From the NCBI RefSeq assembly GCF_029168945.1, contig NC_083606.1, positions 20,114,041 to 20,178,040 on the forward strand: 64,000 nucleotides of DNA, read 5' to 3'. Positions 43,528 through 57,085 of this stretch are shown in pieces. The translations under genes were made by a program, and so were the position numbers. Each line of letters begins with the position of its first letter. Positions within the stretch are counted from its first letter, which is position 1. Below the pieces are notes generated by a model that was not told where the DNA came from, searched no databases, and worked only from the letters and a program-made list of their open reading frames with translations. The stretch comes from Cannabis sativa (taxonomy: Eukaryota > Streptophyta > Magnoliopsida > Rosales > Cannabaceae).

Positions 43528-45890
43528 CAATCAAGCAATGTGAGAGGAGGGGATGCATCTGAAGCTGACGTTAGAAGGGACGACCTAAACCGGTGTCATA
43601 AACAAATCTAAGAAGAAGATCCTGACGCCGAAGAAGAGGAGGATGATGATGATGGATACGTCAAAGACAGATATTATAAAGATGGATATTATTATGAACA
43701 AGACTCATATTTGGTTGAGTATCCAATGAGATACATGAGACCTAGGACAAGTTAGCCCATCAAGAGAAGTTTTTGCAGAAGATGGAGAGGAAGAATGCCT
43801 GCCTCCAAGAAAAGTTTGGAAACCTAGAAGAGGATTCTAAAGAAGATGCCTCGATGGAACTTGTCAACAGAAACAATAGAGAAAACCCTACTAATGTTGA
43901 AATCTTAAAACCTACAAAGGACAAGGGGAAGCCAAAAGTAGGTAATCCTCAAAACCCAATAGCTCTTACCTCCTAGAAAAATATGAACCTAGCCAACAAG
44001 CCCTTGCGGATATAGAAGGCCGCCAATGCCTTTGGGCTCAAACGTCCTTCTAATCCCAATGGTAGAGTTGCACAAAAAGGACCTAGTGGAAAAGTACCCA
44101 CGCCCAGGGGAAGGAAAAACTGCCCCAATGATTCTATTAATCAGAATGGCAAGATAGAGGGATAGTACTCTGATGATAGTTGGTCAACTGTGGTCATCTG
44201 AAAGCGTCTTAACGCTAAATACAAAAAAAGTTAAAGAGGAAAAGGTGAGGTCACATGGTAATGATCTTAGGAACCATCTAAATGATAAAGCTTGCAAACA
44301 TGACCTTGTAGACAGTGACACAAAAAATTTGGAGGACCAAATTTTTGCCCTAACTAAACTTGTCTAAAAGTAGAGTGGGACCCTCTCAGACTTAGAAGAT
44401 GAGGAACCATAACTCTATGCCAAGCAGATCGCGAAAGCCCTATTCCTATAGAACTTTAAGATGCCACAAATTGAGTTGTACAATGGTCGTACAGACCTAA
44501 GAACCCACATGTCCAAGTACAACAAGATGATACAGTTGTCAAGAGTGAGCAATGATGCTAAGTGCTTTTGTTTTTTGTCAACACTTACCAAGTCTACGGA
44601 GGATTGGTGGAAAAGGCTACCTGCTAAATGAATTCATAGCTGGAAAGAATCACAATTTTATAGGTGCACGGGACTATGACATGGAATTTGGGTCGATCAC
44701 CAATGTCAAACAACAAGCAAGTGAAAGCTTAAAAAACTTCATTCAACGAATGATGGAGGCAGTCGCAAAGACAATGGTGAGCGATGACATGAAACTTGTA
44801 GCCCTTCAATCTAAACTCACAGTTGGCTCCTTATTATGGGGAGAGATGTAGAGAAAGAGGGCTAAGAATTTGTCTGAGTTTATGTCCAAAGCACAAGGTA
44901 TCAGCAAGCTTTTAGAGTCCCTCCAGCTCTAGCTCCTTCCGCATCCTTATCAAGCTTCATCGCGCAAGTCCTAACTCTTGGAACTAAGTATTCTCCGACT
45001 ATCTATGGACATTCTACATCCAGGAAAACACCTACCCAAACTCATTTTTTTAGGTATGGAGCGGCACAAACCAAATGTAGTACCGCTTCTGGACAATTGA
45101 AGCAACTAGTAGAAGTTCCAAAATAGAACATAAGCGATTCCAGGAGTATGAGGGGTGGGGAAGTACTAGAATCAAAGTGAAACTTCAAAAAAAAACCAAG
45201 GACTGAGTATGAATCCAAATTCTCTAAGTACACTAGCTTAATTGATACTCAAGAGAATGTGTAAAAAGAAACCTAAAACATGGTCCACTATCGGAAGCCC
45301 CCAAAGAAGCCTCGGGGAGGCAAACACAACAGGGACCAGAATAAAAGGTGTGTGTACCACAAAGAGGTAGGACACACTACTAATGAGTGTGACTACTTAA
45401 GAGATGAGATCAAATCTCTAGTTAGAGCTAGACATTTAGGCCAATGGATACGGATCTCAGTTATCTATTCCAAGCAGGGGTTATTCACAGACAATTGATC
45501 ATTCTGGGACAACAAGGGACTACAAATTCTCTACAAAGAGTAGGTCACCCTCAAGATCCTAGAACAGAATTTCTAGCCCTGCCTGCTCCACTAGCTCATG
45601 CTGCAAATGCAATATTGGTTCCGAGACTAGGGAACCCCTATCCACTAGGTTCAGCTCCCCTACCGGTTGACGGTCATGTGGCCACTATCTCTTGGGGAAC
45701 ACACATTGCATGGAGCACAAGGAATTCCCAAAAGACATATTTGAGGGAATTAGGAAATGAGGGGGAGATGTGTGCCTTAGTGAAATCACCAGCGCAACAT
45801 CCACAAACATTAATGAACCTACCCATTCCATTCACAAAGGATGATACCCGCCGTGTTCATTCCCCCACAATGACCCTTTGGTCATAAAAG
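43528..45890 (+). pseudogene. Tat-like gag remnant
   Basis: Broken frames on + include 43773-43976 and 44552-44851 ([16 protein letters not shown], then [14 protein letters not shown], typical of Tat gag), and a knuckle-like CVYHKEVGHTTNEC at about 45343-45384 followed by LRDEIKSLVR. Many stops and shifts are present. Confidence 0.6.
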
Positions 45891-48800
45891 CCCAAATTTC
45901 TAGAAAAGAGTATCTCGAGTCCTGGTGGACAATGGGAGCTCAGTCAACGTACTATTCAAGTTCCCATTTCAGGTAATTGGGCTAACAGAGGCTGATTTGT
46001 CATCTTGTCCCATCCAACTCCAAGGGTTCAATAGAGATGCACTCATGCCAATGGGAAATATTTAGCTCCCATTTAGAGAACAACATTTCTACATTTAAAC
46101 ATTGTACCTTCGTTGTTGTACATTATCCCACAGCTTACAATGCTATACTAGAATGCCCGGTCTTAGTCGATTTTGGGATCATAACTACAATTAGGAACTT
46201 GTGCATGAAGTTACCTTGTGGTAACAGAAGTGTTGGAGTGGTAAGAGGTGAGCAGAGAAGTGTAAGGATTTGTTATAATGTTTCTGTTTGGTCTGTGTGC
46301 ATGGTCTGGGAGGAAACGAGTTTTGCTCCTAGAATAGGTATTCAGGTGGAAATTGAAGTTGTCTGAGAGGACTATGAACATGTATTAGATCTTGGGGTTG
46401 GGATAAAAAGAATGATAGAACCGCTAGAGGATGTGGAAAAGATCAAAATTTTTGACACTGACCCCACTAAAACCATCAAAGTGGGAAAAAACTTACATCC
46501 AGTGATGAGAGAAAAGATTGTGACAATGGTCGAGAAGAATCGGGATGTGCTAGCATGGAGCCATTCTAACATGATGGGGATCAACCAAAACACAATTTCC
46601 CATGCCCTAACATTGACAAGAATACAACACCCACCCACCAGAAAAGAAGGCCACTAGATCCTGTAAGGGCGGAAGCAGTGAAGGCAAAAGTCGATAAGTT
46701 GACTTCTAATGAATTTCTACAAGAATCATTATACTTGGTGGGGTTGGAAAACCCAATTATGGTCCCAAAGCCAAATGGTACATGGAGGATGTGCGTAGAC
46801 TTCACGGACCTCAATAAAGCCTGCCCAAAAGATTATTTTCCTCTTCTATGGATAGATCAAATGGTAGATGCCACATCAAGGTATGAACTATTGAGTTTTA
46901 TGGATGCCTACTTCGGCTACAACCAGATCAAGATTCATGTCACGGACTAGGAACACACCAGCTTCCAAACAGACAAAGGTGTGTACTATTACGTGGTGAT
47001 GCCATTCAAATTAAAAAATGTCAGAGCCACCTATCAACGGTTGGTCAATAAGATGATTAAGGATCAGCTTAGGAGGAACATGGAGGTACATGTAGATTAC
47101 ATGCTCATGAAATCAAAAACTTCCACAGAGCATGGGGATGATCTTGAGGAAGCTTTCACAGTTATCTAGAGGTATGGTATGAAACTTATTCCAAAAAGTG
47201 CAATTTAGAGCCTCCTCTAGGAATATTTTGGCTTTCATAGTTAGCTCCCAGGGAATTGAAGCCAACCAAGAGAAGATTAAAGCCTTGATTGACATGCCTT
47301 CTCCAAGGAATGATAAGGATGTGCAGAGTGTAGCTGGAAGGATCGCAATGCATTCTGTTTTTCAATGTGTTGCACAAAAGCAAGAAGTTTGAGTGGATTG
47401 AGGAATGTGAAGAAGCCTCCTAAAAACTAATGGAGCATCTGACCAAGGCTCCTATCTTATCCAAGTCAGTGGAAGGAGAACTATCGTGCCTTTATTTTGT
47501 AGTGCTCATGCCGTGAGTGTTGCCCTAGTGCAAGAAGAAGTAAGGGTCATATTACCGGTGTATTACATAAGTAAAAGACTGCTGGGTGTAGAATCCAGAT
47601 ATCCTATAATAGAGAATTTGTCCTTTTTCTTGCTAATCACCTCAAAAAAAAAATTGAGACCATACTTTCAAGCCCATTCCATCAAGGTCTTAACTAATCA
47701 TCCCCATCGCCAAGTGCTTCAGAAATCAGAGTCATCCAGTAGACTGTTAAAATGGGCTACAAAACATAGCCAATTTGATATCTAATATCAGCCATGGGTG
47801 TCAATCAAGGGTTAGGCCCTAGCTGACTCATAGTAGAGTGTTCTGGAATGAATGACCTACCAGACAAACCAGTCCTAAAACTACCAGCCTGGAAGGTCTA
47901 CCTTGATGGAGTATTGAATGAAAAAGGAGCCAAAGCAGGAATTATATTAATTTATCCGCAAAGACATCAGCCATAGAACACCCTCTACTTTGAATTTACG
48001 GCCTCCAACAATGAAGCAAAACACAAAGCTTTGATTGTTGGCCTGCAATTAGCTAACAAAGTAGGAGCCTAAAGTATCTAAGTGTATAACTATTCCCAGC
48101 TATTGGTGAACCACAATTTTGGGGAATATCAAGCCAAGGGTGAGAAGATGGCTTCCTGGGTATCACGGTCCAGGGAAATGTTGCACAGATTTAAAAGCTA
48201 CAATATCCACCATGTCCCGAGGGACCAAAACTCATTTGTAAACATGTCGGCTAAACTCGCAATAGACTTGGAGATCATGCAATACAGAGTAGTGCCTGTG
48301 GACCGTCTAGAGGCTCCGAGTATTGAAGCACTAGGGGTAAATATCGTCATTGATCACTCAAGTTCCTGGATATGCCCAATCTATTAGTTTTTAAGTTTAG
48401 GGGACCTTCTTACTGACAAGGCTGCTGCTAGGAAAATTAAGTATCAAGCTCCCCAATATGTGATTCTAGATGGGAAACTTTACTGCAAGGGGTTGTTTGT
48501 TTCGTATCTAAGGTGCGTAGCTGGGACTGAAATAAGCACAGTGATCCATGAGGTTCATGAAGGTTTTTATGGAGATCATGCCTTTAGACCAAGCCTATCA
48601 AAAAAGATTCTTCGTCAAGGGTTATTTTTGGTTGATGATGAAGAAGGATTGTGTTGAGTACGTCCACAAGTGTGAATAGTGTCAGAGATATGCGAGGGTT
48701 CGACGTGCACCACCAACTGAGATCACTCTCATGCATAGCCCTAGCCTTTTACAGTATGAGGAATAAACCTAGTGGGATCGCTACTTACTAGAAAAGGAGG

Positions 48801-48950
48801 AGTAAAATATGCAATAGTTGTTATAAACTACTTCACCAAATGGGTAGAAGTCGTACCCATGAACACGGTCACCTTAAAAAAGGCCCTGGGCTTTGTCATC
48901 AAGAATATTGTGTGCTTTTTTGGGCGTCCACAAAATATTGTGTCTTATAA
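45890..48950 (+). pseudogene. Tat-like pol remnant: protease, RT, two RNase H domains, integrase
   Basis: Readable blocks in order: protease-like TAYNAILECPVL (about 46130-46165); RT (46678-47170) with WRMCVDFTDLNKACPKD, then DAYFGYNQIK, then VMPFKLKNVRATYQRLVNKM, the catalytic YVDD replaced by HVDYM-type sequence; RNase H (47486-47785); a second RNase H with TASNNEAKHKALIVGLQLA (47890-48250); and integrase to 48950 (GGVKYAIVVINYFTKWVE). The frame is lost mid-integrase where the reversed fragment begins. Two RNase H domains support a Tat assignment. Confidence 0.7.
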
Positions 48951-48959
48951 TGTTTGTGT

Positions 48960-51762
48960 TTGAAACACTAGGATTATCTTCTTTAGTTGAGACCGTACTC
49001 GCTATTGCTGTACTCGTGCTGGGTTTACTTCCTGAGCCAGTTTTTAAAAGCTTCATCCTGTTTTTAGCTTCATCCCGTTTTTAGCTTCTTCTTTGTGCAC
49101 AAATACTTATACTCTTTCATTAAATTCAATAATGTTCCTCACTAGGGGTCCCTATAGATCATCCCACAGTTTGCCTCTAGCCGTGGATAGGTCAGTTGTG
49201 ATCCTCGCTTGAAGTGCAGTGAGTTGAATATTGTCATTCAAGTTTCTGACCTTTGCAGCGGCTATGCCAAAACGACTCAAATAAGCCTTAAGTGACTCAC
49301 CTAGTTGCTACTTTATGTTGGTTGAGGACAATGCTTCAGGTCGCTTGTCTCTAGCGACTTGAAATTTCTTTTAAAGTTTTTGGATAGCTGTTCCTAGGAA
49401 GTTATAGAATGATGAGTAAATTTTTCGAAGTAGTTGCTCGCAGCTCCTGTTAAAGAAATCAGGAATAAAATGCAGTGTAGATTATTTGTGACATTCCTAG
49501 CTTGCATTATAGTATTAAAGTTGTTCAGGTGAGCGAATGGTTCGTAGTCCAATCATACTGCGAAACATGTGGGTTTTTGAGTCCTTGAGGAAACTCAGAA
49601 TTTATGATATCAGGATGAAACGGCTCAGTCTCTTCATCTGAGTTGTAACGAAGAAATTTTCCATGTTCTCCATCTTGATACTTTCTGAACTTATCCTCTA
49701 GTTTCATAATTTGCAATTAGATGGGGTTTACTTGCTGTTGATTTTCATTTTGATTGAGTTGATGGCGCAAATAAAGTGCATTTTGGTTTAGTCGCTCGCA
49801 AAGATCTGGCTGTCTTTGATTCAGGTGCTCGTGAAGATCAGGCTGTCTTCGCTCATAATTACTCACAGACCTTGTCTATGAATAACTCTCAGATTTGTAG
49901 CTTCGCGTATTGCTCATGCTTTCTTGGTCAACATAATGTTGAGGTTTACTTCCCTCTCGCATTTGCCTACCCGATCAACTATGTCCTTGAGACCTTAAGC
50001 GTCCTGAACTTGAGCTTGCTTCATCTTGTATTGGCCTTCTCCTTCAAAAGAGACTAGATACACGTCCTCTATTCAAGTATGTGTATACATCCTCTCTCTC
50101 TGATTGAGAAGGACGTTGAGGGTATCTTGGACGCAACCCACTTGACCTTAGTTGATTTCTAGGGTTTCTCTCGTTGCCACGAGGGATTCCCTGGTTCCTT
50201 GTTCGAGGCTATCTTCTATCCTCATTCATGTGAGATGCTTCTGGTACATCATTTCGTTCGCTCCCTTGGTTTGTAAATTCTTGGGAACCTTGAGGAACAT
50301 CTCGCCATTTCTTGTGATTGTTTGTTTGATTATCCATTGGAACATCCCTTGTACCCTTAGGTTGTTTTTCTTGGGCGTTTTGGGGATTCCCCTGGTTTGT
50401 TTCTTGTCTCCTCATTTTAGAGCCTCAAGGTTGTCCTCGTGGTCTTTTCACTGCAGGATCTGGTCGATTATGAGGATTTTCTCCTTATGCTGCCCTGGCC
50501 ACTGCAACCTCTCTTTCCAACTCAACATTTTGTCGGTTAGATTTGGCTAAGTGTTGTCCAAGTTGTCTATTCTCTAATTTCATCAATGGTACATATCTAG
50601 TTGGGTCGTAAGCATCCTCACTCCTAGGCACGTACCTGGTAGAACTATTGGTATCTTCATTCCTTCTTTTAGGAATTTGATCACTTCGATCATCGTTTCT
50701 TCTTGAACGTGGTGTTTCGATGGTATGGGGTCTTTGAGATCCCATTGGCTCTTTTCCAGGGTGACGTGCTGTTTCTTCAAGGCAATTTCCATCATTTCGA
50801 TTGTTATCAGCCATTGAATATGGATAGATTTTTGTTTGTAAGGAGGAATTTTTTTGAGTTTTATCACTAAGGCTCTCAATGAAAGTACCAAATTGTTAAT
50901 GCAGATTTTCGTTAACCAAAATTAAATAGCCTTTAAGTAATAATTATCTACAGAAATTAATAAGTAATAAATGATAGAATAACTCAAGATATTTTTACGT
51001 GGTTTTGTAGTTAAAATTTATATACTCCACGAGTCCTTATTATTAGGAATATTTTTTGAGTACAGAATACAATACCTGATTTTAAATAATAGTCTTTTCT
51101 CTCAAATTTTGCCGTCCCTTTTTCCATAGAATCTGCCTCTATTTATAGGAATATAGGTTGGTAGTTATCCTTTTTTGGGATGGATTGAAATATAACAGTT
51201 CATGAAACGTGGAGATTCATGAAACGCATACAATCTCCACGTTTCATTTTTAATCACATGTGAGATAATATCTAATAACTACCCAACCGCTCTTTATTAT
51301 TATCTTTTAGACAGTTATTGCTGACTTGGAAGGTCATATCTCGCTTGATATGAGTTGTCGTTTCTTTCCGTCTTGATAAGAAAAATGCTAAGTGTTGGGA
51401 AGTAATCCATCTCGTTACATTCTCCTAGTGGTATGAACAATGCGAGGTGACCTTTTCTCTATGTGTGATGCGAGGCAGTTACATTGTTATATTTACTCTA
51501 CTTGAGTGGATGAACATCTTTCTTCTAGTTTATATCTTCTAAGGCATGCATATGTCTCGTTAACCTCAGATCAATAGTGATTATCCTTGTCTCTCTTTTG
51601 ACTATAAATTCAACGAGTTTTGAATGTTATCTATTAATCCTTTATTTAATAATAACGAGTTATTTAATATGCATTTATTGATATATCACTCTGAATTGTT
51701 TCGTATTCCTTCTGTTGGACACGTGTCAACTTCTGAAGTGTAGTCAAATTTTGGGTATAACA
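48960..51762 (-). mobile_element. Truncated reversed Tat-like element: LTR plus gag
   Basis: On - strand an 869-bp LTR (51762-50894, TGTTATACCC...GCATTAACA) is followed by TTTGGTACTTTCATTGAGAG, a primer-site context seen in Tat-type elements. A gag-like region runs to about 48960: [10 protein letters not shown] at 50814, [13 protein letters not shown] at about 50490, and LEDKFRKYQ to FPQGLKNPHVSQYD at about 49550-49710. The other end is missing at the junction with the + strand integrase remnant. Confidence 0.65.
50894..51762 (-). repeat. LTR of the reversed Tat-like fragment
   Basis: Bounded by TG...CA on both strands; single copy in the window. Confidence 0.65.
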
Positions 51763-52079
51763 CAAGTCATCTAATCATCATTTGGCTTGGGCCCTATGCA
51801 CATTAAAGAGCTGTCACTTCATAACCCTCTCACTGAATGTGTTTCCCTATAGCAAACACGCTCACCACAGGTGCATATAGCGCACGGGTTCCTAGAATAC
51901 GTGACACGTGTGTATCGGTAAATATTTCATGAAGGATCTAAAAACTTTCAACTCGCATATGTCAAAAATATGTTTTTGCATCCTCAGAGTTGGACCATGT
52001 ATCCTAGAGCATGTCGTAGCAATACGCATGGAGACTGCAAGCTTCCACCACTCAAGAGTCCTGAAACCTTGTGCGTACA

Positions 52080-52990
52080 TGTTATCCATGTTTCTGAATA
52101 AAGGACATATGGCAAAAAAATAAAAGGGTGTAATCCGTTGAAGACTTAGAGATTTACCACAAGGAAAATAACTATCTAAGATCCAAAAGCCTTATCATTT
52201 CTCTGAGATTCGGAGAAGACCAACTTGTCCATAAGATTAGGTAGATGTTGGAGAGCCGTGAAAAGAGTCTAAGACAGATGCCGACTGTGCAAGGAGAACC
52301 AGAAGCTACATGCGTGGCAAAAGCCCAATGGATTTATGATGGTTATTCTTGTCTGACATAAAATTAGATCTTGTCCCCTATGTCAGACCATGATAGTGTG
52401 TGCACCACCCTCTCAACACTCAACTTCATCCAATGACTCATATGAGCATTTTGTTTACCAAGTGCAAGCCTTTGCTCGAGACGTGCCCATCACCAACAAT
52501 TGTCCGCACTATACAGACAGTTCATTACACGAGAAAGCACCATCTTAGTAGCACAATAGTCAGATATTTAATGCATTTTATCCTAATAGTGGGTCTTTTT
52601 ACAAAAACCCTGGACATGTCATGGGTAGGCCCATGACCATACTTTAGCCTATAAAAACCCTTTTATTTCCACACAAAGGGGAATCAAAAAAGTAATAGTC
52701 AAAACTCTGTCAAAATCTCTCTATGTTTTCTTATTTCAAGAGAAACTAAGAGAACATAATTAGGTTTTCTACTGTAAACACCAGTGTAACACATTTTACA
52801 AGCCTTCTACGGCCAATATACTGACTTGTGGACAAGGGATCATTAACGCCCTAACCACGTAAAAATCATTATTTATTTTATTTCTTGCTTCTTTTATTTC
52901 TTAAGCTCTTATTTAATTTATTCCTAAAAATCTCAGTAAACAAGCATAAAAACACAAAATTTTTTAATGCTACCCATTCCAGGTTAATAC
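52080..52990 (+). repeat. Old Tat-like 3' LTR
   Basis: Begins TGTTATCC, homologous to 41308-41768, then CCTATAAAAACCC (TATA region, about 52650). It extends to roughly 52990, the end being uncertain because the 5' copy lacks this half. Confidence 0.5.
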
Positions 52991-55166
52991 CCAATAAAAT
53001 TTCACACATAATATTATAGATTCTGAATGATCTGGCTAGGGCTAATCATGGGGTAATAAATTAATATGTATAACTTTTTGTGAGTTTGATTGTATATAGT
53101 ATTAGTTTTTCATAACTGACATATGATACAAATTGTTGATGTCAGGTAGAATTTTACCTGTAGTAATCAAATTTGGTAGCCGGATGGTGGCGCCAAAATA
53201 TTTCACATTTTAATAATATTATTGTAAAATCCTTAGTTGGCATATTTAGTAAAGATGACTAAATTAATTATGTGTTGTATTTTCGAAATAAAGTTGATAT
53301 CTTATTTTGGTATGAAAAGGGTATTCAAAATCAGATTGTGTTATATTGGTTAAATAAATATAAAATTTTCTTATTTAAATTATCATGATTGACTTTTTAT
53401 GTTTAAGGAAAATTTTTATATTTATTGTTTTTCAAAAAAACTTATTTTCTAGTCAAGAAACCGTGTACAACTGTGCCTTTAGTGCACATTTTTTTCTCTT
53501 ATTTATATAAGGAAGCTTTGCTAAAAATTTATCCAGGTACAATGAATCTATTTAACAAATTAACAATATATTTGACTAGATTTCGACTTTTCTTTTTGGA
53601 ATATATTTATTTATTAATTGATTATTTCTTTACTTGTAAAGCACAACCTGTTGCGTATTAATTGAGAATATATCGTTACATAGATTATGGTTTTATGTAA
53701 TAAATATTATATCTATATATGGTATTTCTTTGTAATTGATTTATTTTATTACTTTTCAGATATGATCTACATTAATCCCTCCAACTAGGCAGTATGATGT
53801 CCAAGGAAAATTCGTGGGATGAACTTGGCTTTGATGGAGTTTAGATTCACAATGCTAACTAGACAGATCACGATTTCGTCTGCACACTTTTATATCTGTT
53901 AAAATAGAGTTTTGTCATTTAATGAATTTTTGTAAGGAAACTAATGAGTGTTATATCTTTGTATTCAGACCTTTTGAGCTCAGTTTTAGGCTTCATTTAT
54001 CACTATAAATATGACCTAAAAGGTAAAACTCTTTCACTTCTTAATTTCTTATATTTTTAGAAGAGAGTGTTTCTTTTATAAAGGATATTTGTTCTATGTT
54101 GTTTAGAAATCTTTGATTAATTTCTCTTTCGACCATGTGAACGGTAAGTAGGCAAGTTTCAATACTGTTTTTTTCCATCTCTTCTACTCGCGCTTGCTGT
54201 TATACATGGTGAAGCCATACCTGCCTTCTTTTTACTGACTTCCTCGCATTTGTATAATTGGATCTATCATCTTTTTATTCAGAACTCCGTGATCTCCAAT
54301 GGAATGCCAGAATTTGAAGTGCAAAGTGTGGAATGTATTATCGCCTTGATTTGTTATTGTTGGAGCCTTAGTTGCAATTTTTTAAGTTGCCTCTTTGTGG
54401 TTGCGACCACTTCCCGAGCTTCTTCTCTATGCCAGATTTTTGATTGTCTGATTGTGCCTTATTGTCGCTATTCTTCTCTATTGAGTATATTGTATATTTT
54501 TTTGATCTTTATTTTAAATAGGATTTTTTTGAGGCGAGGGGCTGATGAAATTCTTCAAATAGTTTTACATACAATCTCGATCAAAGATTTGTAATTGCGT
54601 TGGTTGATCTTTGAGTGCAATATGAGCGGCAAAATTGGTCACAAATTCTTCTCTTTTTTTGTGTTTGATTAAACATATGTGATTTTTTGTAGATACTTGG
54701 TTCACCACCATGATTCTCCTCCAAAAATCATGGGGATAATGTTGGAATATCGTCCTTCTAGCATCAAATGATATCAGAAGAATTTAGAAAGTACCAAATA
54801 TCTACGAGTATTCAAAGGTCATCTGAATCTCCAATAATAAACATGGAGTACTTACTTAGAATAGCAAGTACTCAAAGAATATAGTGTAAAATATATACAA
54901 GTACGTAGTAATATAATAAAAAAAAACACAAGAATTATAGTGGTTCAGCATAAGCTCACATTCGACTTGCCTAGTCCACTGTTAAATGAATACTCTTGCT
55001 CTATGATTTTCTTTTGATTAGCATAGTCTCGTTTGAATACTTGTAGGTAGTAGGAAAATGTTACAAATCATAGTCATTATAAGACTGTTACAAATAATAA
55101 TAATAATAATAATAGACACTTAATTGTACTAATTACAATAGTTATAACAATTTCTTGACTGTTATT
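52991..55166. other. AT-rich stretch, nothing recognised
   Basis: Short frames at 53425-53661 and 54250-54594 are hydrophobic and AT-driven with no family motif. An AAT microsatellite is at about 55090-55112. I cannot assign this region. Confidence 0.5.
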
Positions 55167-57056
55167 TGTTGGAATTTATTTTACCAGGATCTTAGATCTA
55201 CTCACAAGTATGTTTATTAACACCTTAAATATGAACTTTCTAAAACGATGAAATAAACACGTATAAAGTTTAAGAAACCTTACATTGGGTGCAGCGGAAC
55301 TAAATGACTCCTTCCGTTCAGATCTCTAACCCTTGTATCCTTTCTGTAGCAGAGTATCATCAAGATCTGAACCTGGATCTCTTTCTCTAAATCCTTGATG
55401 CTGAAACTCCTTTGTTGATGATCTTTCTTCACGATCTTCCTCACTATGATTGAGGTATTGCTTGTTGTGTGTGGGCACTACTCTAATCACTAGGGTAATT
55501 TCAAAATTCAAAGGAAGAAGAGAGAGAGAGGGTGGCGGCCAAGGTAGAGAGAGAAAGGCTTAGGTTTTCTGATTCAGAAGTGTAATTTTCCTGAAGCTTT
55601 CACTATCTATTTATAGCATTCCACTAGGGTTAGGTTTGAATTATTTGGCATTAAAATAATGAAAATATCAGTTTAAAAAACCTACAAAAGTGGCCGGCCA
55701 TGGCTTGTTGGGTTTGGGCCTTGCTTTTTGCAATTTTGCAATTTTAACACTTTTGTATCTAATTTTCTCAAAAATGCCAATTTTCCAATTCAACCATTTA
55801 AATGCCAATTCTAACTATTTAATAACTATAAATAATTATTAAACAATATTTTCATTTATCATATTTATTAATTGAACCATACAAAGTATCATAATTAACA
55901 AATATGCGCCTTTATAACTCTTTCTTTACAATTTCGCCCTTACTTAGTGAAAATTTTACAAATAGACATAGTCTAATTTGTCAATCATAGTTGATTAATC
56001 AAAACCAATTACATGAGTCTTACGAACAATATTATCTCAACTAGTGCGGGGACCATGGGTCTATATAACCGAGCTTCCAATAAGTAGATCAAGAATTTAG
56101 CACTAAAATTCACTAACTTATTAATTCTTCGTTGAATCCACGCATAGAACTTAGAATTGCACTCTCAGTATATAGAATGCTCTATATGTTCCACCATATA
56201 GACGCATCATTAGTTATCCATTGTTATAATCCTAATGTGATCAATGATCCTCTATATGAATGATCTACACTGTAAAGGGATTAGATTACCGTAACACCCC
56301 ACTATGTATTTTATCCTTAAAACACTTGACCGCGTATAAATGATATTTCGGCTTATGTGAAATGAGTACTCCACCATTTATGTTCGTTTGGTCAAGCTCG
56401 AAGGAGATCATCCTTTGCTTACTATTCTCCAGATAGAAGCTATAGATTCCATGTTTATGCTAGCGCTCCCACTCAATTGCACTACCATGTTCCCAAAATG
56501 TACGTATCACCCTGACCTAAAAGTAGGCTTAACTAACAAATCAAAGAACACGAATAGCCTTTCAAGATTGAGCCTAATCATAACAGGATTAAGAACATTT
56601 GATCTAGGATCAACTTGGCGATATTGACTTGAATAGATTTTACGGTAAGTTTAATTAAATCTAAGTCAAAGTTCAATATCGGTCCCTTCCGATACATACT
56701 CCATGCATCCAACCTGAGCTTTACTTTAACCAATGTTCTGGAAAGAACATAGCATTTCTCCAAATGCAAGTAAACTCTTGTTGTAGATTATCATATCAGT
56801 AAAACCCTGTGTCTGATAAATCTAGGAAACTTTATTCACATAGTCATGTTTACTTTCCAATGTGATGACAACACAATAAACAGGATCAAGTATGTGAAAA
56901 GGGTTTAAGATCAATTTATAAATCAAATAGACTAGCAATTGATAAAGTGAACCAAAACATACACAAATGAATGAAAAATACTTCTGTTTCTTTATTGATG
57001 TTGAATAAAATAGATTACATTGAAATGGAGTTTTATTTAGGGCATAAAACCTAACA
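55167..57056 (-). repeat. Copia-B 3' LTR
   Basis: TGTTAGG...CCAACA on -, 1,890 bp, with a TATA box at 55608-55615. Confidence 0.92.
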
Positions 57057-57085
57057 AACTCCCACTTGCACTAATATAAAACTAA

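Larger units (their letters stand above)
22562..52990 (+). mobile_element. Old Tat-like Ty3/gypsy relic, heavily nested
   Basis: Internal region on + at 43528 to about 48950 has gag, protease, RT, RNase H, a second RNase H and integrase remnants in normal order, but with many stops. A 3' LTR-like copy begins TGTTATCC at 52080 and contains TATA sequence at about 52640. Homologous LTR sequence is at 41308-41768 and, by continuity across copia-A, at 22562-22570. The end near 52990 is approximate and no target duplication was found. The second, archaeal-type RNase H before integrase is the hallmark of the Tat lineage. Confidence 0.6.

Noticed and set aside
54250..54594. 114-codon hydrophobic frame
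   Set aside because: T-rich DNA gives apparent Leu/Phe/Ile runs; no family resemblance or splice support.
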